DNA from: CAZNDN01 sp964571815
GTDB taxonomy: Bacteria; Fibrobacterota; Chitinivibrionia; Chitinivibrionales; WJKA01
Length of the DNA: 64,000 bases
Direction of reading: 5' to 3'
NCBI GenBank assembly: GCA_964571815.1
Contig: CAZNDN010000003.1
Coordinates: 18,083 to 82,082 of the forward strand
Position numbers and translations under genes: made by a program. The notes beneath the pieces are model-generated. The model saw only the letters and a program-made list of their open reading frames with translations. It made no database searches and was not told the origin of the DNA. Position 1 is the first letter of the stretch. Each line of letters opens with the position of its first letter. Shown here in pieces: positions 1 to 7,716 of this stretch.

Positions 1-27
1 GCTGGAACCGCGAGGGACGGCAGGACA

Positions 28-1161
28 ATGAGTACGATGACATGGGCGAAACTGGTAGGGCAGCAGCGTGTTAAAAGCGTGCTTGCGGCGGCGCTTGAGA
101 GCCGGTGCCTGGGCCATGCCTATCTCTTCTGCGGCGACCGGGGGGCGGGAACCTTCGCGGCGGCTCTGGACCTGGCGCGCGCCTTGCTCTGCGGCGGCAC
201 GGAAAAGGTTCCCTGCGGGAGTTGTCCGGCATGCCGTAAAGTTGCTCATCATGCACACCCCGACCTGCACATCCGGTTTCCCATCAGTCTGCAGGGCCGC
301 AAGGACTCCAGCGGCAGGCTGACCGAAAAGGGGTGGGACTACGTGAAGGAACAAACCGTATTCGTCGTCGAGAATCCCTACCGGCGGATTACCCACAAGA
401 GCCCGCCGGTGCACCCGGTTGAGTTGACGCGGGAGCTTACGCATGCGGTTGCGCGCGGGCCGCTTGAAGCCGGGGCGGTGGTGGCGGTTATCGACGATGT
501 GGACCTGATGCGCAGGGAGTCGGCCAATGCCATGTTGAAGATGCTTGAGGAGCCGCCTCCCAACACGCATATTATCCTTCTGACCGAGAAGCTGCATACG
601 GTATTGCCCACGATTGTTTCCCGCTGCCAGATTGTTCGTTTCGGTGCTCTCCCGCTTGAACAGATACGGGAGGCGTTGAGCGGGGAATTCGGCATTGCGG
701 CCGCGGAGGAAGAGGTGGATTCGGCACTCGAGTCGGCCATGGGTTCGCTGGGGCGGGCGCTTGAGCTGGCGGAGAACCCTTCCGGTGAAGGCAAGCAACC
801 GGGGCGCCAACTGTGGAATGCCTGTCTCGACAACGATTGGCTGAGCGCCGCGCGGGTGATCGATGAGGCCGCGTCGGTCGACGGGATCGAGCAGCGGGAG
901 CAGATGGTGCTGCAGTTGATGTTCCTTGCGCGCAACGAAGTGGTTCCGGAAAAGGAAAGGCGTGAAAAGTATTTTACTGAGATGAATAGCACCGTGAAAT
1001 CGAATTTCCCGGCCGAGGTTGCGAAAGCCGAGGCAGTGATTGCGTGCTGCCGCGAAGCTGTCGCGGGGCTGAGAGCATACGGGAATGCGTCGCTGGTACT
1101 GGTGTGCCTTGCGCAGTCCATGATGGAGTTGTTACATGGGAAAGAATACCAAACTGGCTGA
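28..1161 (+). CDS. holB: DNA polymerase III subunit delta' (clamp-loader AAA+ protein)
   Basis: Clamp-loader subunit that helps load the sliding clamp at replication forks. The 377-residue protein has the N-terminal AAA+ layout of delta'/tau: a degenerate P-loop (GDRGAGT, about residues 37-42), a zinc module with Cys55, 63, 66 and 69 (CGSCPAC), the MLKMLEEPP box and the VSRCQ sensor-1 motif. The P-loop lacks the GK(S/T) lysine, as expected for the non-hydrolysing delta' subunit. The ATG at 28 overlaps a TGA (29-31) in another frame that could end an upstream gene; too little of that gene is present to name it. The 3' end overlaps the next gene by 26 bases, so the two are probably co-transcribed and translationally coupled. 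Confidence 0.88.
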   Translation: MSTMTWAKLVGQQRVKSVLAAALESRCLGHAYLFCGDRGAGTFAAALDLARALLCGGTEKVPCGSCPACRKVAHHAHPDLHIRFPISLQGRKDSSGRLTEKGWDYVKEQTVFVVENPYRRITHKSPPVHPVELTRELTHAVARGPLEAGAVVAVIDDVDLMRRESANAMLKMLEEPPPNTHIILLTEKLHTVLPTIVSRCQIVRFGALPLEQIREALSGEFGIAAAEEEVDSALESAMGSLGRALELAENPSGEGKQPGRQLWNACLDNDWLSAARVIDEAASVDGIEQREQMVLQLMFLARNEVVPEKERREKYFTEMNSTVKSNFPAEVAKAEAVIACCREAVAGLRAYGNASLVLVCLAQSMMELLHGKEYQTG

Positions 1162-1963
1162 GGTGGCGTTCAAGGGAGAACGCCGTGCGGTCTATCGCAA
1201 TCGCCACGATCTTGACATAAAGAAGGGCGACTACGTGATTGTCGAGGCCGATCGTGGAAAGAGCCTCGGGCGCGTATCGCTGGTTGGCAACCTGGTCCGA
1301 CTCAAGCGCGGAAAGGGAGAAACCAGAAGTGTCGCGCGAAAGGCAACCGCGGAGGATCTCTCCCGGCTCGAGGGAATCGGCGAGAAGGAAAGCGAAGCGT
1401 ACCGGACGTGCAAGGTCAAAATAAAGGAGCACGGCCTGGATATGAAGCTGGTGGATGTGGAGGTGCAGTTCGACGGCAGCAAGATCACCTTCTACTTCAC
1501 CGCACCCCAGAGAATCGATTTCCGTGCGCTGGTCAAGGAGCTTGCCTCAATCTACCGTACCCGTATCGAGCTTCGGCAGATCGGTGTGCGTGACGAGGCG
1601 CGGCGTGTTTGCGGTTTCGGGGTGTGCGGAAGAAAACAATGCTGCTGTGCGTTCCTGACAGAGTTCGAGCAGATCGTGACGCAGATGGCCAAGGACCAGC
1701 AGCTCTCCCTCAATCCGTCGAAAATCTCGGGCAATTGCGGGCGGCTTCTGTGCTGTCTGCGCTACGAAGAGGAAGAATACAAGCAGATATTCTCGGCGTT
1801 CCCTCCACTGGGAAGCCATGTGAAGATCAAGAAGAAAGACGGTACGCTTACCTATATAAACATATTCAAGAATGCGGGTCTCGTGCACTACGAAGACGGT
1901 TCCGAAGAGTGGCTGGGCCCCGAGGTTCTGGCGAAAGGCAAACGCTCCGATGCAAAAAAGTGA
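1136..1963 (+). CDS. PSP1/RicT-family cysteine-rich protein
   Basis: A 275-residue PSP1-domain protein of the YaaT/RicT family. In Bacillus, RicT belongs to an Fe-S-containing complex that affects RNase Y and phosphorelay activity; its role here is unknown. The centre has the typical cysteine cluster (CGFGVCGRKQCCC, then CGRLLCC about 40 residues later), which in characterised members binds an iron-sulfur cluster. The start at 1136 has GGAG at 1125-1128. It sits between holB and metG, the order found in many bacteria (holB-yaaT), which supports the call. The C-terminus is basic and its last 14 bases overlap metG. Confidence 0.85.
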   Translation: MGKNTKLAEVAFKGERRAVYRNRHDLDIKKGDYVIVEADRGKSLGRVSLVGNLVRLKRGKGETRSVARKATAEDLSRLEGIGEKESEAYRTCKVKIKEHGLDMKLVDVEVQFDGSKITFYFTAPQRIDFRALVKELASIYRTRIELRQIGVRDEARRVCGFGVCGRKQCCCAFLTEFEQIVTQMAKDQQLSLNPSKISGNCGRLLCCLRYEEEEYKQIFSAFPPLGSHVKIKKKDGTLTYINIFKNAGLVHYEDGSEEWLGPEVLAKGKRSDAKK

Positions 1964-3980
1964 TGCGGGCCGACGTGAACCCGGCACGTTCCTGATAACG
2001 CAGGCCCTTCCCTACGCAAACGGCGACATTCACCTGGGACACCTCGTTGAAGCAGTCCAGACGGACGTCTACGTCCGGTATCGGAAACTGGTGGGCGACA
2101 AAGCCGTTTTCGTGTGCGCCGACGACACGCACGGGACACCGATAGAATTGACGGCCCTCCGGCGCGGCATTACTCCCGAGCAGCTCATTGCCGAGGCCAG
2201 AGAGAATCACGTGAAGGATTATGCGCGGTTTTCGATCGATTTCGACATATTCTACTCCACGAACTCCGAGGAAAACCGCGGCTACGCCGAATACATCTAC
2301 CGCAGGCTGCGTGAAAACGACCTGATCGTTGAGCGTGAAATAAGCCAATACTACTGCGAACATGACGGCCGGTTTCTTCCGGACCGGTTCGTGACCGGAG
2401 GTTGTCCCAAGTGCGGTGCGGCCGATCAGTACGGAGATGTGTGTGAGGCGTGCGGTTCCACATACGAACCAACGCAGTTGATCAAGCCGCGGTGCGTCAT
2501 TTGCGGCAACACGCCGGCGCCGAAGAAATCCACACACCTGTTCGTACGTCTCGACAAGTGCGAAGGGTTTCTGCGGGAGTATGTAAACCGTCCGGGACTG
2601 CTCAAGGATGACATGCGGAATTTCGTGAGCCACTGGATTGAGGAAGGGTTGCGGGAGTGGTGTATTTCGCGCGACGGGCCGTACTTCGGGTTTCGGATTC
2701 CCGATACGGAGAACAAGTATTTCTACGTATGGCTTGATGCTCCGATCGGGTATATCGCCTCGACGGACAAATGGTGTCAAGAACACGGGGAGCAGACGGA
2801 GACATTCTGGGGCAAGGACTCACCGGCCGGGATCGTACATTTCATCGGCAAGGATATCGTCTATTTTCACGCTCTTTTCTGGCCGGTGATGTTGGACAAT
2901 GCCGGCTTCAACCTGCCCCGAAGGATGTTTGTCCACGGTTTCCTCACTATTGAGGGCGAGAAAATGTCCAAGACGCGCGGGACGTTTGTTCTCGCGCGCG
3001 AGTTTGCCGACAAGGTGTCTCACCGGCATGCGCCCGAGTACCTGCGTTTTTTCTTCGCCGCCAAGCTCGCCGGGCAGGCCGGCGACATCGACATGGGCGT
3101 GGAGGAGTTCTGCAACCGGGTGAACACGACGCTGGTCAACAATATCGGCAATCTTCATCACCGGACCTTTGTTTTCTGCCGTCGCTATTTCGATTCCCGC
3201 ATACCCGACGGGGCGTGGGACGAGGAGACGGCCGCGCGGGTGAAGCGGCTTGGAGAGGAAATCGAAGCTCACTTCGAGCATGCCGAGTACAAGGCCGTGA
3301 TCGAGAAGGTTCACCTCCTGGGCAATCTGGGAAACAAGTATTACCAGGATACGGCTCCATGGAAGGCGATCAAGGAAGACCGTGATCAAGCGGCCTCGGT
3401 AATGGTTACCTGTGTGAACATTGTCAAGGCGCTGGCGGTCTTCCTGAAGCCGGTAGTGCCCGGCATCGTCGGGGAAATCGAGCGTCAGCTCGGCATGACC
3501 CTTTCGTGGAAGGACTACGAATTCTCTCTCAGGAATGCACCCCTGGCTTCGGTCGATAAGTTGGTCAAGCCAATCGGCAAGGAAGAGCTGAAGACGCTTT
3601 TCCACGACGCGGGCTCGGGGAAGAAGCCGGACGGTGCCGGCGTGGAGGGGGAGGACAATCTCGTTGATATTGCTCAATTTCAGGCCCTGGACCTTCGCAT
3701 TGGCACGATTGCCGAGGCCGAGGCGCTTCCCCGGTCGAAAAAACTGCTCAAACTCGGGGTTGACTCCGGCGGGAAGCGGCTTCAGGTTGTGGCGGGGATT
3801 GCCGCCCACTACGTGCCGGAGACGCTTGTCGGCACGCAGGTCGTGCTGGTGGCCAACCTCAAGCCGGCGACTCTTATGGGGGAACGGTCCGAAGGGATGC
3901 TGCTGGCGGCCCGTGACGGCGAATCGCTGGTGCTGATACGGCCCGAGGCACACGTCTCTTCGGGGGCACGGGTATCCTGA
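1950..3980 (+). CDS. metG: Methionyl-tRNA synthetase with C-terminal tRNA-binding domain
   Basis: Class I aminoacyl-tRNA synthetase charging tRNA-Met. I place the start at ATG 1950, overlapping the previous stop; an in-frame start at 1872 would run deep into the upstream gene. The 676-residue protein has HLGH (residues 28-31) as its HIGH motif, a zinc-binding insert with CPKCG/CEACG and a CVICG knuckle, and KMSKT (338-342) as its KMSKS loop. Residues from about 572 to the end are an EMAP/Trbp111-type tRNA-binding OB fold (DLRIGTI, LKVVAGI-like and GMLLAA segments), which makes this the long dimerising form of MetRS. The recJ start overlaps its stop by one base. Confidence 0.95.
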   Translation: MQKSDAGRREPGTFLITQALPYANGDIHLGHLVEAVQTDVYVRYRKLVGDKAVFVCADDTHGTPIELTALRRGITPEQLIAEARENHVKDYARFSIDFDIFYSTNSEENRGYAEYIYRRLRENDLIVEREISQYYCEHDGRFLPDRFVTGGCPKCGAADQYGDVCEACGSTYEPTQLIKPRCVICGNTPAPKKSTHLFVRLDKCEGFLREYVNRPGLLKDDMRNFVSHWIEEGLREWCISRDGPYFGFRIPDTENKYFYVWLDAPIGYIASTDKWCQEHGEQTETFWGKDSPAGIVHFIGKDIVYFHALFWPVMLDNAGFNLPRRMFVHGFLTIEGEKMSKTRGTFVLAREFADKVSHRHAPEYLRFFFAAKLAGQAGDIDMGVEEFCNRVNTTLVNNIGNLHHRTFVFCRRYFDSRIPDGAWDEETAARVKRLGEEIEAHFEHAEYKAVIEKVHLLGNLGNKYYQDTAPWKAIKEDRDQAASVMVTCVNIVKALAVFLKPVVPGIVGEIERQLGMTLSWKDYEFSLRNAPLASVDKLVKPIGKEELKTLFHDAGSGKKPDGAGVEGEDNLVDIAQFQALDLRIGTIAEAEALPRSKKLLKLGVDSGGKRLQVVAGIAAHYVPETLVGTQVVLVANLKPATLMGERSEGMLLAARDGESLVLIRPEAHVSSGARVS

Positions 3981-5692
3981 TGTGGTTTCCGCGAACAAGG
4001 GAACGTATTGTCCGGCGCGAAGTGGACGCTTCGCTGGTGGAGCGGCTTCGCCGGGAGACCGGCTATCCGGCCGCGCTTGCCGCTATCCTCGCGGGCAGAG
4101 GGTTGTCGAGTGCCGAGGAGTGTGAGCGGTTTTTTACTCCCCGACTTGCCGACCTTCACGACCCCTTCACGTTTCGCGATATGGGCAAGGCCGTTGCCCG
4201 CATTCGCCGTGCTGTTCGGAATGCCGAAAAAATAACGGTATATGGTGACTACGACGTCGATGGGATCACGGCGACCGCGATGCTGGTGCGGGCGTTGCGC
4301 AAGCTCGGCGCGGTGTGTGATTACTATCTCCCCCATCGGCTCAACGAGGGATACGGCATTTCGGCGGCGGGGATCGACGCCGTGGCCGACCGGGGGACAA
4401 CACTTCTGATCACTGTTGATTGCGGTATTTCCGCCGTTGACAAGGTTGCTGCCGCCGTCGCGCGGGGGATTGACGTTATCATTACCGACCACCACGAACC
4501 CAAGGACCGGGCGCCCGCCGCCGTGGCGGTGCTGGATCCAAAGCTTCCGGGCTCGACGTATCCTGAGCGTACACCGGCCGGGGTAGGTGTAGCACTGAAA
4601 CTGGTGCAGGCGTTGGCCGTTGACTTCGGCGCCGGGAATGACTTCTGGGAGGAGTACCTGGACCTTGCGGCCGTGGGAACCGCTGCCGACATCGTTCCGC
4701 TTCGGGGAGAGAATCGGGTGATTGCTTCGGAGGGCTTTCGCCGGTTGCGCCGCACGTCCAACCCCGGCCTTGCCGCGCTCATAAAAGAGAGAGGGCTGGC
4801 CGGCAGGCCGCTCTCGACTTCTCAGGTTGTTTTCGTGCTTGCCCCCTGTATGAACGCGGTGGGACGGTTGGGAGATGCGCGCCGGGGCGTGGAATTGCTG
4901 CTGACCGACGACCCGACGGTGGCTGCCTCCCGGGCCCGGGAACTTGCCGGGGCCAACGAGCAGCGACGGACACTGGATGCCAGGGTGCAGGAAGCGGTCT
5001 TCGGTTGGGTTCACGCCAACTGTATTCCCGAGGAAGACTTTGCGGTGGTCGCGGGCCACGAAACCTGGCATGCGGGTGTCGTGGGAATCGTGGCCTCGAA
5101 AGTGGTGGAGAGATTCAACAGACCGGCCATCCTTCTTTCTCTGGGGGAGGACGGTGTGGCGCGCGGCTCAGGGCGCACGGCCGCGGGCCTTCATTTGCTC
5201 GATGCGCTCAAAGAGTGCGAACATCTGCTCGAAAGCTACGGCGGTCACGCCGCCGCGGCCGGCCTTTCGGTACGGCACGAGAACATTGATGCGCTCAGAA
5301 CCCATTTCAACCGGGTGGTGCGGGAGAAGTTGACGGCCGATGACCTTGTTCCGCTTATCAAAGTTGATGCGGAAGTGGCGCTGGATACGCTCACGCCGAA
5401 GTTTTTCGAGCGGCTCAAACGCATGGAACCCTTCGGGCTGGGCAACATGCGGCCTGTTCTGCTCTGTCGAAACATGAAGGCGCGATACGCACCCCGGATT
5501 GTAGGAAAAGGGCACCTCAAGATGGCAGCCACCGACGGGGTGAGGACAATGGATGCGATCGGGTTCAACTTCGGAGACCGGCTCGACGATGTGAGGCGGG
5601 CCACAACGTTTTCACTGGCGTTTACGCTCGATGAGAACGAGTGGAACGGGAGAAAAAGCCTGCAGATGAAACTCAGAGGGGTCGAGTCATGA
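3980..5692 (+). CDS. recJ: Single-stranded-DNA-specific exonuclease RecJ
   Basis: 5'-3' ssDNA exonuclease of the DHH phosphoesterase family, acting in recombination and mismatch/base-excision repair. The 570-residue length is usual. Visible catalytic motifs are YGDYDVDG (88-95), TDHHEPKD (DHH at 170-172), the VGTAADIVPL segment, NAVGRLGDA, and the DHHA1-type C-terminal part with GSGRT and a YGGHAAAAGLS motif. The ATG is at 3980 in a TGATG overlap with metG, and its stop overlaps the argH start (ATGA), so translation is probably coupled through metG-recJ-argH. All metal-binding aspartates and histidines expected for activity appear intact. Confidence 0.95.
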   Translation: MWFPRTRERIVRREVDASLVERLRRETGYPAALAAILAGRGLSSAEECERFFTPRLADLHDPFTFRDMGKAVARIRRAVRNAEKITVYGDYDVDGITATAMLVRALRKLGAVCDYYLPHRLNEGYGISAAGIDAVADRGTTLLITVDCGISAVDKVAAAVARGIDVIITDHHEPKDRAPAAVAVLDPKLPGSTYPERTPAGVGVALKLVQALAVDFGAGNDFWEEYLDLAAVGTAADIVPLRGENRVIASEGFRRLRRTSNPGLAALIKERGLAGRPLSTSQVVFVLAPCMNAVGRLGDARRGVELLLTDDPTVAASRARELAGANEQRRTLDARVQEAVFGWVHANCIPEEDFAVVAGHETWHAGVVGIVASKVVERFNRPAILLSLGEDGVARGSGRTAAGLHLLDALKECEHLLESYGGHAAAAGLSVRHENIDALRTHFNRVVREKLTADDLVPLIKVDAEVALDTLTPKFFERLKRMEPFGLGNMRPVLLCRNMKARYAPRIVGKGHLKMAATDGVRTMDAIGFNFGDRLDDVRRATTFSLAFTLDENEWNGRKSLQMKLRGVES

Positions 5693-7062
5693 AAATGTGG
5701 GACGGCCGGTTTTCCGGTGAAACCGATTCACTCATGGAACGATTCAACAACTCCCTGCCGGTTGATGCGGCGCTGATTGAGGAGGACATTACCGGCAGCA
5801 TTGCCTGGGCAAAGGCCCTTCGGGGATGCGGCGTGCTGAGTGCCGACGAAGTCGAGATGGTCGTGGCGGCGCTTGAGGGAATCCGCCGGGATTACGCCCG
5901 GGGAAGTGTGCAGTTTCTTTCCTGCGACGAAGACATCCACATGGCAGTCGAAAGGCTGCTGATTGACCGTGCCGGGGAAGCCGGCGCAGCCATTCACACG
6001 GGGCGCTCCCGCAACGATCAGGTTGTCTGTGATCTCCGCCTGTTCGTAAAAAAGCATCTTCGGCTTATCCACGGCAAGGTCAGTGCCCTGCAGAAAGCGC
6101 TCCTGACCCGCGCGTCGAGGGAGCAAGATGTTGTTGTTCCCGGATATACCCACTTGCAGCAGGCTCAACCCATTACCTTGAGTCACTACTGGCTTTCCCT
6201 GCTGTGGGGCCTCCAGCGAGAGAAGACGCGCCTGCATCAGGCCCGAGAGTGTGCGGATATCCTCGTTCTGGGCTCGGGTGCCCTGGCCGGCTCCGGCTTT
6301 GCCGTCGACAGGGACGCGCTGGCCGCGGAGCTGGGCTTTGGCCGGGTATCGGAAAACAGTATCGATGCGGTTTCCTCGCGGGACTTCGTACTCCAGTCAC
6401 TCGGGGCCATTGCTTCATTGGGCACCCTCTTGAGTCGATACGCCGAAGATCTCATCGTGTGGTCATCGCGGGAATTCGGGTTTGTAGAGCTTGACGATGC
6501 GTGGTCGACGGGTTCGAGCATGATGCCCCAGAAGAAGAATCCCGACAGCCTCGAGCTGATTCGAGGAAAAAGTGGACGATTTGTGGGTAACTACACGCGA
6601 CTTTGTACCACTCTCAAAGGGGTAGGGCTCACCTATTTCAAGGACCTCCAGGAAGATAAAGAGCCGCTGTTGGACAGCATAGGCCAGATCGCCATGGTAC
6701 TTGAGGTTTATTTGAAAGTAATTCAAACACTTAAGATCAATCCGGAACGCATGCGCCGGCAATGTGATCCCCTGCTTCTTGCCACCGACCTGGCCGACTA
6801 TCTGGTTCAGCGCGGCGTGGCATTCCGCGATGCTCACCGGATTGTGGGGCGCCTTGTCGGCCATGTTGTCGAGACCGGACAGTCGCTTGACCGGCTTCCT
6901 CTCGCGGAATTCAGGAAGTTCAGTGACCGTTTCGATGAGAGCGTCAAGGGCGTCCTTGACTGGAGCCGTGCGCTGGCGCACCGTGATATCGCGGGCGGGA
7001 CCGGCCCCCGGAGCGTACGCGCGCAGATTGAGCGGGCTCGTGCAATGCTGGAACAGGACTGA
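5689..7062 (+). CDS. argH: Argininosuccinate lyase
   Basis: Cleaves argininosuccinate to arginine and fumarate, the last step of arginine synthesis. It is a 457-residue member of the fumarase/aspartase superfamily. The conserved signature loop GSSMMPQKKNP lies at about 275-285 and the HTGRSRNDQ motif at about 104-112; TSRE/SSRD-type and HLQQAQP motifs are also present. The start is ATG 5689 overlapping the recJ stop; the longer GTG reading at 5641 lies inside recJ. No argG is in the window, but the upstream enzyme argF is encoded at 32695-33618, so arginine genes are dispersed. Confidence 0.95.
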   Translation: MKMWDGRFSGETDSLMERFNNSLPVDAALIEEDITGSIAWAKALRGCGVLSADEVEMVVAALEGIRRDYARGSVQFLSCDEDIHMAVERLLIDRAGEAGAAIHTGRSRNDQVVCDLRLFVKKHLRLIHGKVSALQKALLTRASREQDVVVPGYTHLQQAQPITLSHYWLSLLWGLQREKTRLHQARECADILVLGSGALAGSGFAVDRDALAAELGFGRVSENSIDAVSSRDFVLQSLGAIASLGTLLSRYAEDLIVWSSREFGFVELDDAWSTGSSMMPQKKNPDSLELIRGKSGRFVGNYTRLCTTLKGVGLTYFKDLQEDKEPLLDSIGQIAMVLEVYLKVIQTLKINPERMRRQCDPLLLATDLADYLVQRGVAFRDAHRIVGRLVGHVVETGQSLDRLPLAEFRKFSDRFDESVKGVLDWSRALAHRDIAGGTGPRSVRAQIERARAMLEQD

Positions 7063-7139
7063 ATCGAACACATCCTGCCTTCTCCCTGCCGAAGTCGGGA
7101 ACTTTTTTGCCCGGAACGCAACCATGTTCTGGTGTTCCC

Positions 7140-7715
7140 ATGTCTGTTGATGTCTCGCAGGAAATCATCCGTGCAGCCTCCAGAGGTAATCGGAAGTCCC
7201 AGCAAGTGATCTTCCGTGCCTGCAAGGGAAAGGTCCATCAACTCGTACGTCTTTTTCTTGGACCCCGGGGTCGGGATGAGATCGAGGATGTGGTCGCGAT
7301 GTGTTATGTTGAGCTTTTCAAGAGCCTCAGGATGTTCCAGGGGCGTTGTTCCTTCGGCACATGGATCGACCGGATTTGCTATCGCGCCTGTCTGATGCAT
7401 CTTCGACGGAAATATCGGAGGCGCAAGGTCACCTTTATGCCCGCGGGCGATGAGATTTCACAGAGCGCGGAGGATCAGAGACCCGATGCATTGCAGCGAC
7501 TGGTGACTCAGGAGCAAGTGGAGTGGCTGTATGAAGCACTTGACACAATTTCCCCTGAGCGACGGGCCGTGATTATCATGCATGAAGTGCAGGAAAAACC
7601 TATAGAAGAGGTTGCGGAGATTGTGAGAGTGCGTCAGGGGACCGTGAAGTCGCGGCTCTTCCGTGCGAAACGAGAACTGGCGCGACGTCTGAATACTCTC
7701 AGGAGAAGTGAGTGA
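7140..7715 (+). CDS. RNA polymerase sigma factor, sigma-70/ECF type
   Basis: A 191-residue sigma factor with only regions 2 and 4, as in ECF sigmas. Region 2 covers about residues 25-95, with a FGTWIDRICYRACLMHLRRK stretch as the region 2.3/2.4 core. Region 4 covers about 125-180 (DTISPERRAVIIMHEVQ, then RVRQGTVKSRLFRAKREL as the recognition helix). I prefer ATG 7140 to a TTG at 7107. The next gene starts right after its stop and encodes a FecR-like membrane protein, the usual sigma/anti-sigma or sigma/transducer arrangement. The target promoters cannot be inferred; the envelope gene cluster that follows is the natural candidate regulon. Confidence 0.85.
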   Translation: MSVDVSQEIIRAASRGNRKSQQVIFRACKGKVHQLVRLFLGPRGRDEIEDVVAMCYVELFKSLRMFQGRCSFGTWIDRICYRACLMHLRRKYRRRKVTFMPAGDEISQSAEDQRPDALQRLVTQEQVEWLYEALDTISPERRAVIIMHEVQEKPIEEVAEIVRVRQGTVKSRLFRAKRELARRLNTLRRSE

Positions 7716-7716
7716 G

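Noticed and set aside
7098..7139. GGAACTT (7098-7104) as an ECF-type autoregulatory promoter for the sigma gene
   Set aside because: GGAAC is typical of ECF -35 elements, but no matching -10 could be placed at 16-17 bases, and it leaves too little room before ATG 7140.
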